64,000 bases of DNA, taken from positions 223,086-287,085 of the forward strand of contig NZ_FOGI01000003.1 of NCBI RefSeq assembly GCF_900111175.1, written 5' to 3'. The DNA is from Actinokineospora terrae. GTDB taxonomy: Bacteria; Actinomycetota; Actinomycetes; Mycobacteriales; Pseudonocardiaceae. The translations under genes and the position numbers were made by a program. Below the pieces are notes generated by a model. The model was not told the DNA's origin and ran no database searches. It saw nothing but the letters and a program-made list of their open reading frames with translations. Positions 36,159 to 44,818 of the stretch are shown one piece after another. The stretch's first letter is position 1. Each line of letters opens with the position of its first letter.

Positions 36159-36316
36159 GGCTCTCCCCTTTGTCGACGGGCCGGAGACGACGAAGAGTGA
36201 CCGGCCGGGTGAAAGAATCGCTTGATGCACGTACGGCAAACGCGTCGCAGGACTCGGCTCGGTGGCGCGAGACTCGGGGCATTCGGTTTTCGATTGTAGA
36301 TCACACGGAGTTGGTG

Positions 36317-36667
36317 ATGACCGGTACCCGCGAGCCCATCTCGGCCGAGGACGCGCTGCGTCGGTTCCCCGAACTCGGCGCGTTGGTCGCCCTGCGCGAG
36401 CGGCAGTGGCGATTCCACCTGTTGACCGAGGACGACAAGTTGGTCGCGGTCGCCGCGACGCACACCGAGGAGCGCTACACCGACGCGGTGTTCGTCTTCG
36501 ACCGGCACCACGTGCTGGCGAACCGCCTCGTCGAGGACGGGGTGGTGTGGATGAAGGACGGGTCGGACCTGGTGGAAGTGGTCAGCGACCTGCTGGCCCT
36601 GCCCGCACCGGGTGAACCGGGGGCGCCGAACCTGGTCATCCGGCCGACCTCGCTGTGGATCCCGTGA
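36317..36667 (+). CDS. Hypothetical protein divergent from XRE regulator
   Basis: A 116-residue acidic protein starting with ATG behind GGAG. Segments such as EDALRRFPELGALVALRERQW and DRHHVLANRLVEDGVVWMKDG give a mixed alpha/beta pattern without known motifs. Its stop overlaps the next start (GTGA), so it is translated with a 35-residue membrane peptide. The layout suggests a small regulated unit controlled by the XRE/DUF5753 protein. Function unknown. Confidence 0.7.
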   Translation: MTGTREPISAEDALRRFPELGALVALRERQWRFHLLTEDDKLVAVAATHTEERYTDAVFVFDRHHVLANRLVEDGVVWMKDGSDLVEVVSDLLALPAPGEPGAPNLVIRPTSLWIP

Positions 36668-36771
36668 GCGGGGGCGAGGTGTGGCAGATGGTCCTAGGAC
36701 TCATCGTGCCGGTGCTGCTGGTCTACGCGGCGCTGGTGTGGTGGGGCTGTTCCCGCGATCGGTGGAGGTGA
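36664..36771 (+). CDS. 35-residue single-span membrane peptide
   Basis: A short gene whose GTG overlaps the preceding stop (GTGA). It encodes a hydrophobic core MVLGLIVPVLLVYAALVWWG flanked by a charged tail (SRDRWR), a classic one-helix miniprotein. Translational coupling and the strong terminator at 36848-36878 support a real gene. It might be a toxin-like, regulatory or accessory peptide; nothing specific can be read. Confidence 0.6.
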   Translation: MSGGEVWQMVLGLIVPVLLVYAALVWWGCSRDRWR

Positions 36772-36847
36772 CGGATTGTAAGCACACATTTCGCCAGGCC
36801 GACCGCCGGTCTTGAGTCCGGTTCCGCGAATGTGCGCGGAAGACGGA

Positions 36848-36878
36848 GAAACGCCCCGGGGCGGTCCCGGGGCGTTTC
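36848..36878. terminator. Bidirectional terminator hairpin, 13-bp perfect stem
   Basis: GAAACGCCCCGGG and its exact complement are separated by a 5-base loop; A-rich and T-rich flanks work for both strands. It sits between the plus-strand miniprotein and the minus-strand SRPBCC gene. Confidence 0.88.
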
Positions 36879-36929
36879 TGCGGCAATTGGTCCTAGGCCG
36901 CCGGGCATTTCCGGCAGGCACGCGCTGGA

Positions 36930-37637
36930 TCAGGCGAACACCGAGTTCAGCCAGTTCTGCCACGCGGCGGTGGTCTTGTCGGCCTCAGCAGGGGCGTCGA
37001 ACAGGTGGTGCGCCAACGACACCGGCGCGCCCCAGACCTCGCGGCAGTAGAAGCGGTAGAGGGCGTCACCGGACCGGAGGCCGACGAACTGGCCCTCCAG
37101 GTAGTCGACCTCCGCGTCGACAGGATCGATACCGGGCACCTCCAGCCGTACGCGCTGACCGACGCCGGTAACCCCCAACGCGCGGCGCAGCACGTCAACC
37201 GAACCTTGCGCGGTAGACGCCTCAGGACCGTCAGCGGCAACGTAGGTCGCGGCCTGTCCCGGGAAGTACTTCACGTACTGGCCGAGGGAGTGCAGGTAGA
37301 AGTCCGTGTGCTTGCCCGCGCCGTCGTACTGGGTGTCCCAGTCGTCGGTGAAGATGCCACTGTGGACGTACCGCAGGACGGTAGTGCCACCGTCGCGCGC
37401 CTCGATGATGTGCTCCAGCGCGTTGAACCAGCCGTCCGGCCCCTCGGTGCGGACCGACACCTCGTGCGGTGGGTTCCACGCGGTGACCCGGCTGCCGGAT
37501 TCGTCGACCGTCCCGTCGGGGTTCGGGTACGGGATCGGGAACAGCCACGAGCCGTTGTTCTCCGTGATGGCGTTGAACGCCTGCTCCGGGGTGGCCTCGA
37601 CGACGATCTCGCGGCGGATCTCGAACTGCCTCGACAT
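36930..37637 (-). CDS. SRPBCC (START/AHSA1-like) family protein
   Basis: A 235-residue protein beginning MSRQFEIRREIVVEATPEQAFNAIT, the first strand and helix of the SRPBCC ligand-binding fold; the segment VTAWNPPHEVSVRTEG and the C-terminal helix fit AHSA1-like domains, seemingly in a two-part arrangement. These bind hydrophobic ligands or act in stress responses. AAGGAG precedes the ATG. It follows the winged-helix regulator by 22 bp, the usual regulator/SRPBCC pair in actinobacteria, so it is likely de-repressed by that regulator's signal. Confidence 0.87.
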   Translation of the reverse strand: MSRQFEIRREIVVEATPEQAFNAITENNGSWLFPIPYPNPDGTVDESGSRVTAWNPPHEVSVRTEGPDGWFNALEHIIEARDGGTTVLRYVHSGIFTDDWDTQYDGAGKHTDFYLHSLGQYVKYFPGQAATYVAADGPEASTAQGSVDVLRRALGVTGVGQRVRLEVPGIDPVDAEVDYLEGQFVGLRSGDALYRFYCREVWGAPVSLAHHLFDAPAEADKTTAAWQNWLNSVFA

Positions 37638-37659
37638 GGTGTGCTCCTTCACGGATGGG

Positions 37660-38253
<594 letters not shown>

Positions 38254-38270
38254 GGGCCTACCCTCTCACC

Positions 38271-38288
38271 GACAATTTTTCTTGTCAA
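38271..38288 (-). promoter_or_regulatory. Operator palindrome overlapping a -35-like TTGACA
   Basis: On the minus strand TTGACA lies at 38288-38283 and the inverted repeat GACAA-GAAAAA-TTGTC covers 38286-38271. A further TTGTCGG half-site lies upstream near 38301. Its position 18-35 bases before the regulator start fits an autoregulatory operator. Confidence 0.55.
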
Positions 38289-38371
38289 GGACGACCCGAG
38301 TTGTCGGTGTGCGAGGGCCGTACCCTGCTCTGACCTGGCCATCCGCCGAGAACCTTGAGGAACGGGAGCCC

Positions 38372-39400
38372 ATGCCCACCTACGCGCTGCTCGTGCGGCC
38401 CGCGCTGAACCGCGTCTACGCCGACTCCTCGGTGGACCTGATGGCCGCTGAGCTCGCCGTGTTCGGCGACCGGGCGTTGGGCGGGCGGATCGGCGGGATC
38501 GAGCCGGTGCGGATCGGTGGAGTGCCCTACCTGGCGTTCGAGGCCGACAGCCTTGACGAGCGCGATGTGCGCTACCTGGCCAACCTGTCGTCGGCCTACG
38601 CGCTGTTCGAACGGCAGGGTGATCTCCTGGCGCCGGTAGAGCTGACGCCGCTGGACAAGTTCGACGACGACCTGGTCACCATCCAGAAGTACTCAGGTAA
38701 GACCAACGAGCACTTCACCAAGCTGATGCTGAACCTGGCGGTGACGTCATCGGAGTTCGCCGGGGAGATGCTCGACCGCAGGCTCCGCGTGCTCGACCCG
38801 CTGTGCGGCCGGGGCACCACGCTCAACCAGGCCCTGATGTACGGCTACGACACGGCCGGGATCGACCTGGACGCCAAGGACTTCGACGCCTACTCGGCGT
38901 TCCTGCAGACCTGGCTCAAGCGCAAGCGGATCAAGCACACCGCCGACGTCACCCGCGTCCGCCGCGACGGCAAGGTCGTCGCCCGCCGCCTCACAGCGTC
39001 CGTCGGTATCGACAAGGAGAGCTACAAGGCTGGTGACGCCCTCAGCCTCGACTACGTCAACGCGGACACCACCGAGGCGCCCCGGTTCCACCGCGCGGCC
39101 ACCTTCGACATCATCGTCGCCGACGCCCCCTACGGCGTGCAGCACGGCAGCCGAGCAGGCGGTGGCCTCCACCGAGGCCCGTTGGAACTGATGCGGGCGG
39201 CACTACCCGGCTGGGCCCGGCTCTTGCGCCCAGGGGGAACGATTGCCCTGTCCTGGAACACGAACGTCGCCCCACGCACCGCACTCGTCGACGCACTCGC
39301 GGAGGCAGAACTGACGCCGCTCGACGAAGGCGCCTACCTCGGTTTCTCCCACCGAGTCGACCAGGCGATCGTGCGCGACGTGGTGGTAGCGCGGAAGTAG
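38372..39400 (+). CDS. TRM11-like SAM-dependent methyltransferase
   Basis: A 342-residue protein. The N-terminal part (about 1-130) resembles no motif I know. The catalytic part has DPLCGRGTTLNQAL (SAM-binding motif I of N-methyltransferases of the Trm11/UPF0020 kind) and VADAPYGVQ, corresponding to the catalytic D/N-PPY motif with Ala in the second position. The substrate is likely a nucleic acid, by family. A GAGGAACGGGAG stretch precedes the ATG. Only 5 bp separate its stop from that of the convergent aminotransferase. Confidence 0.82.
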   Translation: MPTYALLVRPALNRVYADSSVDLMAAELAVFGDRALGGRIGGIEPVRIGGVPYLAFEADSLDERDVRYLANLSSAYALFERQGDLLAPVELTPLDKFDDDLVTIQKYSGKTNEHFTKLMLNLAVTSSEFAGEMLDRRLRVLDPLCGRGTTLNQALMYGYDTAGIDLDAKDFDAYSAFLQTWLKRKRIKHTADVTRVRRDGKVVARRLTASVGIDKESYKAGDALSLDYVNADTTEAPRFHRAATFDIIVADAPYGVQHGSRAGGGLHRGPLELMRAALPGWARLLRPGGTIALSWNTNVAPRTALVDALAEAELTPLDEGAYLGFSHRVDQAIVRDVVVARK

Positions 39401-39405
39401 ATCCC

Positions 39406-40689
39406 TTATGGACGCAGCGCGCGGATAAGGGCGTCCACGTCGTCGTCGGATGTGACGATGCTCGGCCCAACCCGCACGTGCCGCTCGTTGTACGGGGTCA
39501 CGGTCGCCGACACGCCCTTGGCCGCGAGCGCCGCCACCACCGCCTGCGGCGGCGTGTCCGCCACGTCGAAGCAGATGATCCCGGCGGACAGCTCGGGCGC
39601 CGCGGGGGTGACCACCGTGATCGCCGGGATCTCCCTGAGCGCGGCCTGGACCCGGTCGACCTGGGCCCTGGTGCGCGCCAGGACCCGGTCCCTGCCGATG
39701 GCCAGGTGGAACCGGAACGCCTCGGCCAGTGCCCAGCGGTACTCGAACGAGTGGTAGCCGCCGGGGGTGACCACCTCGGCGGTGGTCGGGCCCGCCGGGG
39801 TGCCGTTGAGCCACTCGTCGAACGCCGGGCCGCTGAACGACGGCAGCACCGGCGCGACCGCCTCCCAGGCGCCCTGGCGCCCCCAGATGATGCCCGTTCC
39901 CCGCGGTCCGAACAGCCACTTGTGCGTCCCGGAGATCAGGAAGTCGCAGCCGAGGTCGGCCGGGGTGGCCGCCTCGACACCGAGCGCGTGCACCGCGTCG
40001 ACGCACAGCAGGGCGTGTTGTCGGGGCGGCAACGCGGCGTTGTGCGTGGCGATGGCGTCCGCGATGGCGCGAACAGGCAGCTTCACCCCCGTCACCGAGT
40101 GCACCCACGTGATGGCGACGACCCTGGTCTCGGGCGTCAGCGCGGCGCGGAGCCGGGTGACGATCTCCTCGGCAGAGGCAGTCGCGGCGGTGTCATAGAG
40201 GCGTACGCGACGAACCTCGGCGCCGCGGAGTTTGAGCGCGTGGTGCGTGGAGTAGAAGTCGTGCTCCGTCGTAAGAACGTGCTGTCCAGGTGAGAGGCGA
40301 ATCCCCGCATAGAGCAGGCCAAGCCCCATGGTTGTGCTGTCAGTGAAGGCGATGTCCTCAGCACGACCGCCGAGGTAATCAGCCGCAGCCGCGCGCACGG
40401 CGTCTTCAGCGGCGCCTGCTTGAGCGTCAAGGTAAGCGTGTGTGTCGCGGTCCAACCCCGCGCGATGCCGGTCAATCGCGTCACTCACCGGCCGCGGGGG
40501 TGCGGCGAGCACGTAGGCGGAGAACTGTCGAACGTCGCGCGTCAGCGGAAACTGCTCGCGGACCGAACCCCAGTCAGCCGGGTTGAACGGCGTCGCAGTG
40601 GCCGATACCTCGGCGGTGCAGGCCGCGGCACCCGCCACGACCGCGAGTCCGGAGCCCGCGGCGAGGAACCGGCGACGGGTCAGGTCCAT
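39406..40689 (-). CDS. Tat-exported class V aminotransferase (isopenicillin N epimerase-like)
   Basis: A 427-residue PLP enzyme with an N-terminal twin-arginine signal (LTRRRFLAAG) ending in an AAAC lipobox-like cysteine, so it is probably an extracytoplasmic lipoprotein. The class V fold shows DSTTMGLGLL, TEHDFYSTHHA, CVDAVHALG and the PLP lysine in SGTHKWLFGPRG. ATG 40689 is chosen for AGGAG at spacing 7. Class V members include cysteine desulfurases and epimerases; the substrate is not predictable. An exported PLP enzyme is uncommon, though Tat export of folded, cofactor-loaded proteins is sensible. Confidence 0.88.
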   Translation of the reverse strand: MDLTRRRFLAAGSGLAVVAGAAACTAEVSATATPFNPADWGSVREQFPLTRDVRQFSAYVLAAPPRPVSDAIDRHRAGLDRDTHAYLDAQAGAAEDAVRAAAADYLGGRAEDIAFTDSTTMGLGLLYAGIRLSPGQHVLTTEHDFYSTHHALKLRGAEVRRVRLYDTAATASAEEIVTRLRAALTPETRVVAITWVHSVTGVKLPVRAIADAIATHNAALPPRQHALLCVDAVHALGVEAATPADLGCDFLISGTHKWLFGPRGTGIIWGRQGAWEAVAPVLPSFSGPAFDEWLNGTPAGPTTAEVVTPGGYHSFEYRWALAEAFRFHLAIGRDRVLARTRAQVDRVQAALREIPAITVVTPAAPELSAGIICFDVADTPPQAVVAALAAKGVSATVTPYNERHVRVGPSIVTSDDDVDALIRALRP

Positions 40690-40805
40690 GGGCACTCCTC
40701 AGGGCAGGCGTGCCCCAGTGTCGCAGGCCACGGCCCTGGAACGCAGGTACGCTCGAAGGCGAACGGATGTGCAACGCCGGAAGGCCCCTCGGTGTTTACC
40801 TGAGT

Positions 40806-41384
40806 ATGGATGACCTGCCCGAGAGCGACGCCGACAACGACGCGGTCATGCTCGCGGCCATCGTCGAGGACATCGACGCGGGGTTCGCGGGCATGGTCCG
40901 CGCCTACCAGCGGGTGGTCTACTCGGTGGCACTGCGGGTCGGTGCGGGCGCGGACGCCGACGACCTGGCCGCGGAGTGCTTCCTGCGCGCCTACCGCGCG
41001 CTGCTGGGCTACGACCGCTCGCGCATCCTCGCGCTGCGGCCGCGGTCGTGGCTGTTGACGATCCTGCTCAACACCTGGCGCAACACGGTGCGCGGCGCGA
41101 GCAGGCGCCCGGCGGTGGCGATGGCGGACGTGCCGGAACGGCCCGCGCCCGGCCCGACCGTCGAGGACGTGGTGACCGGGAGCGAGACCAGGGGCGAGCT
41201 GGGTGCCCTGGTGTCGGCGCTGCCGGAGAACCAGCGGCTGGCCGTGGTGCTGCGGCACGTGGTCGAGCTGCCGGTGGCCGAGATCGCCGCCGTCATGCGG
41301 ATCCCCGAGGGGACCGTGAAGTCACACGTCTCCCGCGGCCTGGCCCGGCTGCGGGAGCAGTACGCGAAGGAGGTGGTCCGATGA
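40806..41384 (+). CDS. ECF-type RNA polymerase sigma factor
   Basis: A 192-residue sigma-70 family protein: region 2 (MVRAYQRVVYSVALRVGAGADADDLAAECFLRAYRALL) and region 4 (LPENQRLAVVLRHVVELPVAEIAAVMRIPEGTVKSHVSRGLARLRE). No anti-sigma gene follows; instead the stop overlaps an MGMT/Ada-type gene (ATGA). It probably drives the alkylation-repair genes behind it. No good ribosome site precedes ATG 40806, so the start may differ. Confidence 0.92.
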   Translation: MDDLPESDADNDAVMLAAIVEDIDAGFAGMVRAYQRVVYSVALRVGAGADADDLAAECFLRAYRALLGYDRSRILALRPRSWLLTILLNTWRNTVRGASRRPAVAMADVPERPAPGPTVEDVVTGSETRGELGALVSALPENQRLAVVLRHVVELPVAEIAAVMRIPEGTVKSHVSRGLARLREQYAKEVVR

Positions 41385-42136
41385 CCGGCGAGGACAGCCA
41401 CGACCCGCTCGCGCTGCGGCTGGGCGGCTTGGCGGTGGCACCACCACGCGACCTGACCGGTTCGGTGTACGGGGACTGGACCAGGGTCGACGGCCCGGTC
41501 GGCGAGCTGCTGGTCGCCTTCACCGAGGTCGGCGTGAGCTACATCCGCACCGCGGCCTCGGTCGGGGACGACGACGACACCTTCCGTGAACGCTTCCACG
41601 CCCTGTTCCAGCGCCCGCTGCGGCGCGCCAGCGACGTGCCCGCGGGACTGCGGCAGGCGTTGCGCGGTCACGGCGCCGCGGGGGTGGCGGTCGACCTGCG
41701 GGTGCTGACCCCGTTCGAGCGGGACGTGCTGACCGCGACGCGGGAGATCCCGACCGGCCAGACCCGCCCGTACGCCTGGGTGGCGCACGCGATCGGGCGG
41801 CCCAAGGCGGTCCGCGCGGTCGGCACGGCGCTGGGCAACAACCCGGTGCCGCTGCTGATCCCGTGCCACCGGGTGACCCGCTCGGACGGCAGCCTCGGCC
41901 AGTACGTCTTCGGCGCCGAGGTCAAGGAGCGGCTGCTGCGCGCGGAAGAGACCAATGTGGACGAACTGCTGGACCTCGCCAGGTCCCGCGTCGCCTACGT
42001 GGGCTCCGGTGGCGTGTACTGCTACCCGACCTGCACCAGGGCCCGGACGGCCGCGGACCCGCGCGGTTTGCGCACCCTGGCCGCCGCGCGCGCCGCGGGA
42101 CTGCGGCCGTGCGAACTCTGCACCCCGGCAGGGTGA
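41381..42136 (+). CDS. O6-methylguanine-DNA methyltransferase with C-terminal Ada-type zinc domain
   Basis: A 251-residue protein. Residues about 1-190 form an Ogt/MGMT module ending in the active-site IPCHRV with the alkyl-acceptor Cys (preceded by VRAVGTALGNNPVPLL). Residues about 200-251 form a four-cysteine unit (VYCYPTCTRART ... RPCELC) like the Ada N-terminal zinc domain that accepts methyl phosphotriester groups. The order is reversed compared with E. coli Ada, and the AraC HTH is absent. It follows an ECF sigma gene by ATGA overlap, so methylation sensing might feed back on the sigma factor; that is inference. Confidence 0.9.
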   Translation: MTGEDSHDPLALRLGGLAVAPPRDLTGSVYGDWTRVDGPVGELLVAFTEVGVSYIRTAASVGDDDDTFRERFHALFQRPLRRASDVPAGLRQALRGHGAAGVAVDLRVLTPFERDVLTATREIPTGQTRPYAWVAHAIGRPKAVRAVGTALGNNPVPLLIPCHRVTRSDGSLGQYVFGAEVKERLLRAEETNVDELLDLARSRVAYVGSGGVYCYPTCTRARTAADPRGLRTLAAARAAGLRPCELCTPAG

Positions 42137-42597
42137 TGGAACTGGACACGGTGTTGGCCCTGGCGCGGCGGCGCGGGGGTGGGCTGGTGAACGTGGGGCA
42201 CGGGCGGGACCCGAGGTCGACGGCCGCGGCGGAGGCGTTCGTCGCGGCCTGGCCGGGGACGGTGTGCGCGGTCGTGTCGTGGCCACCGGAGGCGGCGTCC
42301 TGGCTGCGGCAGGCCTGCCGGTTCGCGGGCGGGAGCCCGGACCTGTGGGTGATCGCGGACGACGCGGCGTCCTGGGCGGGCATGGGTCGGCGGTTGGTGG
42401 CCCAGCCGCAGTGGCGGCCGGGTCGGACGATCGCCTTCTCCGGCTTGGCCGACCCGGCCCTGCCGGGACTGGTCGGTGACATCGACGGGCTGTCCGGCGC
42501 GGGGTCGGACGGGTCGAGCTGGTCGTTCTTCGACGGCGGCCTTCGCTGGTCGGGCATCCACAGTGGAGTGAGCACAGTGGAGGGCCGGTGGAGCTGA
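42136..42597 (+). CDS. Hypothetical protein in alkylation-repair operon
   Basis: A 153-residue protein overlapping the previous stop by one base (TGATG) and the AlkB start by 10 bp. Alternating strands and helices (GGGLVNVGHGRDPRS, GTVCAVVSWPPEAASWL, DLWVIADDAASWAG) suggest a small Rossmann-like or receiver-like fold, but no family is recognised. Tight coupling with DNA-repair genes suggests a role in the same response. Confidence 0.75.
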   Translation: MELDTVLALARRRGGGLVNVGHGRDPRSTAAAEAFVAAWPGTVCAVVSWPPEAASWLRQACRFAGGSPDLWVIADDAASWAGMGRRLVAQPQWRPGRTIAFSGLADPALPGLVGDIDGLSGAGSDGSSWSFFDGGLRWSGIHSGVSTVEGRWS

Positions 42598-43211
42598 TCC
42601 CGCGCCCCCGGCTCGACCTCGCGCCGGGGGCGGTGCACCTGCCGGACTGGCTCGACCTCGACGCCCAGCGCAGGCTCCTGGCCGCGTGCCGGGAGTGGGC
42701 GCCGGGGATGCGGCAGCAGCGGCTGCCCAACGGCGGGGTCATGTCGGTGCGGATGGTGTGCCTGGGCTGGCACTGGGCGCCGTACCGCTACACCAGGACC
42801 CTCGACGACGGCTCGACCGTGCTGCCGTTCCCGGCGTGGCTCGGCGACCTGGGCAGGCGGGCGGTCGCGGCGGCCGGGTTCACCGGGGACTACCGGCCGG
42901 ACATCGCCCTGGTGAACTTCTACGACGCCGAGGCGCGGATGGGGCTGCACCAGGACAAGGACGAGCGGTCCCTGGACCCGGTGGTGTCGTTCAGCCTCGG
43001 CGACACCGGGGTGTTCCGGTTCGGCAACACCGAGAACCGGGGTCGCCCGTGGACCGATGTCGATCTCCGCTCCGGCGACCTGGTGGTGTTCGGCGGCGGG
43101 TCCCGGCTGGCCTACCACGGGGTCACCAGGATCAAGCCGGGCACCGCCGACCCCGACCTGGGGCTGAGCGGGCGGCTGAACGTCACCCTGCGAGTGTCCG
43201 GGTTGGACTAG
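42588..43211 (+). CDS. alkB: AlkB-type 2OG/Fe(II) DNA repair dioxygenase
   Basis: A 207-residue AlkB homologue. Motifs: VNFYDAEARMGLHQDKDE (His and Asp of the iron site), SFSLGDTGVFRFGN, the distal His in LAYHGVTRI and the 2OG-binding Arg in LSGRLNVTLRV. AlkB enzymes oxidatively remove methyl groups from 1-methyladenine and 3-methylcytosine. Last gene of an ECF sigma-MGMT/Ada-hypothetical-AlkB operon, a coherent alkylation defence unit. Confidence 0.95.
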   Translation: MELIPRPRLDLAPGAVHLPDWLDLDAQRRLLAACREWAPGMRQQRLPNGGVMSVRMVCLGWHWAPYRYTRTLDDGSTVLPFPAWLGDLGRRAVAAAGFTGDYRPDIALVNFYDAEARMGLHQDKDERSLDPVVSFSLGDTGVFRFGNTENRGRPWTDVDLRSGDLVVFGGGSRLAYHGVTRIKPGTADPDLGLSGRLNVTLRVSGLD

Positions 43212-43441
43212 TCCGTCCAGCGGCGAAGGTCACCCACACAGCCGCACTGCGTGACGCGCTCCGTACCGAACGGGACAGCACACTCCACCGATGAGCATTC
43301 CTCGGTTTCGCATCAAACCGCTGGTAGACGAGATTCCCCCGATCAGGGGGCGGGAACGTTTCGCTAATGCACTCTTTCGGGTGTCACTCCACAGTGCGGA
43401 CTTGCTCGCCCCGGAACCGTCCGAACCGTACAAAGAACGGT

Positions 43442-43462
43442 GTCGGGGTTGTCCGCCCCGAC
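43442..43462 (+). promoter_or_regulatory. Leader hairpin before the 33-residue peptide gene
   Basis: GTCGGGG and CCCCGAC (perfect 7-bp arms, 7-base loop) end ten bases before the AGAGGAGG ribosome site. It may protect or attenuate the short message. Confidence 0.45.
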
Positions 43463-43486
43463 CGGTTCGATCAGAGGAGGTTTCAC

Positions 43487-43588
43487 ATGCTCGGTCAACT
43501 GCTCGGCCCCTTGCTCGGCGTGGTCACCGGCATCCTCAACACCGTGATCAGCACCGTCACCAGTCTCCTCGGAGGCCTACTCGGCTAG
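43487..43588 (+). CDS. 33-residue hydrophobic peptide
   Basis: Starts at ATG behind a near-perfect AGAGGAGG at 6-base spacing. The peptide contains LLGPLLGVVTGILNTVISTV and ends LLGGLLG, with no charged residue, resembling small hydrophobic/amphipathic bacterial peptides such as leaderless bacteriocins or membrane-active regulators. It is preceded by a leader hairpin and followed by a 29-bp repeat that duplicates its 3' end and then a terminator. Too short for ordinary annotation, but the translation signals are the strongest nearby. Function unknown. Confidence 0.65.
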   Translation: MLGQLLGPLLGVVTGILNTVISTVTSLLGGLLG

Positions 43589-43609
43589 CGCCCGAGCGCC
43601 GTCCCGGAC
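43581..43609 (+). repeat. 29-bp direct repeat, copy 1 (second copy 43646-43674)
   Basis: The sequence starting TCGGCTAGCGCCCGAGCGCC is repeated exactly 65 bases later. Copy 1 spans the last codons and stop of the small peptide; copy 2 is followed directly by the terminator stem. This looks like a local tandem duplication of the gene's 3' end. Confidence 0.85.
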
Positions 43610-43670
43610 GGGTGGCCGCCCTCGGTGAAGTCGGCCGCCTCGGCCTCGGCTAGCGCCCGAGCGCCGTCCC

Positions 43671-43703
43671 GGACCCCGCGGGGTCACCCGATGGGCGGGG
43701 TCC
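43671..43703. terminator. Terminator hairpin between small peptide gene and TetR gene
   Basis: GGACCCCGC at 43671-43679 pairs perfectly with GCGGGGTCC at 43695-43703. It overlaps the last codons of the minus-strand TetR-like gene and follows the plus-strand peptide gene. Confidence 0.6.
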
Positions 43704-44721
43704 GGGACACCCCCGCTCGACTGCCCGCCACGGCGTGGCAGGCTCCCGCTCCCTCGGCCCTGGCGACGATCCGGCCGCCGCGCACCCGCAGCGCCACCTC
43801 GGTCGCGTCGCTCACCGCCGTGATCCCCACCCGCTCGGCGAGCGTGTCATCGCGGATCACTGATAGCGGCAACTCCCCCCGGAAGGACTGTCGCAAGCCG
43901 ACGACGGTCTCGGCGAGCACTAGACGGGTCAAGGGGTGCAGTTCGGCGGGTTGGCTTGTCACCACCACGAGAGTCACCCGATGCCCTTGCCGCAACGCTT
44001 CCTCGACAGCCATCAGCCGGTGCGTGCCTACGACCGCGACGACGCCGTCTACCTGCACCGGTTCACCGCTGACGAGGTCACGCGCGGTTGTCTCCGGCCA
44101 TGGCTCGTCCACGGGGTGCGCGGGGACGGGGTTGTGCGGAGAGGACCACCAGTCGTTCAGTTCCAGCCGCGTCAACTGCTCGCACGCGCTGATCACGTCG
44201 AAGGGCTCTACCAGGCCCGGTGTGACCCGGGCGAGGGCTGTAGTCCCGTGCAACGTTGTCAGGATTGCCTGAGCCTGCCGCACTCGTCGGGCCGGTGGCG
44301 CTCCGTCTGGGGACGACACGGGCTCTAGGCGTTCCATCGCCAGTCCGAGCAAGAGGGCGCTGAGTTGTCGCAGCCGCGTGTAGGGCAACGCGAGATCGTC
44401 GACCACCTCGGGCGCCAGGTATGTGCTGAGACCTGGTTCTTCCAGCCGCGCGACCCAAGCGTGCGCGAACGCTCCTACCGCTTCCCACAGCGTCTGCGCT
44501 GACGGATCGCGTGGCGTCGATTTCTCCGCCTGGGCCGCGAGCACCTCTAGATAGAGGGCCCGCTTGCCGGAGAAGTTAGAGTAGACGGCACCCCTAGTCA
44601 GGTCGGCGCGCGCAGCGATGTCGTCGACCTTGGCGTCGCGGTAGCCCCGGGCGAGGAACTCCTCGCGCGCGGCGCCCAGGATCCGCGTCCGGTTGGCCTC
44701 CTGGATCTCCGCCCGGCTCAT
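43684..44721 (-). CDS. TetR-family regulator with long C-terminal extension
   Basis: A 345-residue protein, much longer than the usual ~200. Residues about 1-60 are a TetR helix-turn-helix (ILGAAREEFLARGYRDAKVDDIAARADLTRGAVYSNFSGKRALYLEVLA), residues 60-195 a helical ligand domain. The extra C-terminal ~150 residues (VDGVVAVVGTHRLMAVEEAL ... LAERVGITAVSDATEVALRVRGGRIVARAEG) alternate strands and helices, vaguely like a thioredoxin fold without CxxC. ATG 44721 has GAAGGG upstream. It is divergent from a P450 across a perfect 19-bp palindrome. Confidence 0.87.
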   Translation of the reverse strand: MSRAEIQEANRTRILGAAREEFLARGYRDAKVDDIAARADLTRGAVYSNFSGKRALYLEVLAAQAEKSTPRDPSAQTLWEAVGAFAHAWVARLEEPGLSTYLAPEVVDDLALPYTRLRQLSALLLGLAMERLEPVSSPDGAPPARRVRQAQAILTTLHGTTALARVTPGLVEPFDVISACEQLTRLELNDWWSSPHNPVPAHPVDEPWPETTARDLVSGEPVQVDGVVAVVGTHRLMAVEEALRQGHRVTLVVVTSQPAELHPLTRLVLAETVVGLRQSFRGELPLSVIRDDTLAERVGITAVSDATEVALRVRGGRIVARAEGAGACHAVAGSRAGVSRTPPIG

Positions 44722-44770
44722 CCTCGCACCCTTCACGCGCACATCATCGCCGTTGCCGTGACAGCTCGTT

Positions 44771-44789
44771 CAGATGATGACATCATCTG
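44771..44789. promoter_or_regulatory. TetR operator: perfect 19-bp palindrome
   Basis: CAGATGATGACATCATCTG has two exact 9-bp arms around a central A. It lies between the divergent TetR-like gene and the P450, 30 bases before the P450 start, the expected place for a TetR dimer that represses both. Confidence 0.82.
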
Positions 44790-44818
44790 GTCAGAACATC
44801 TACCCGTGGAGGTCGCTC

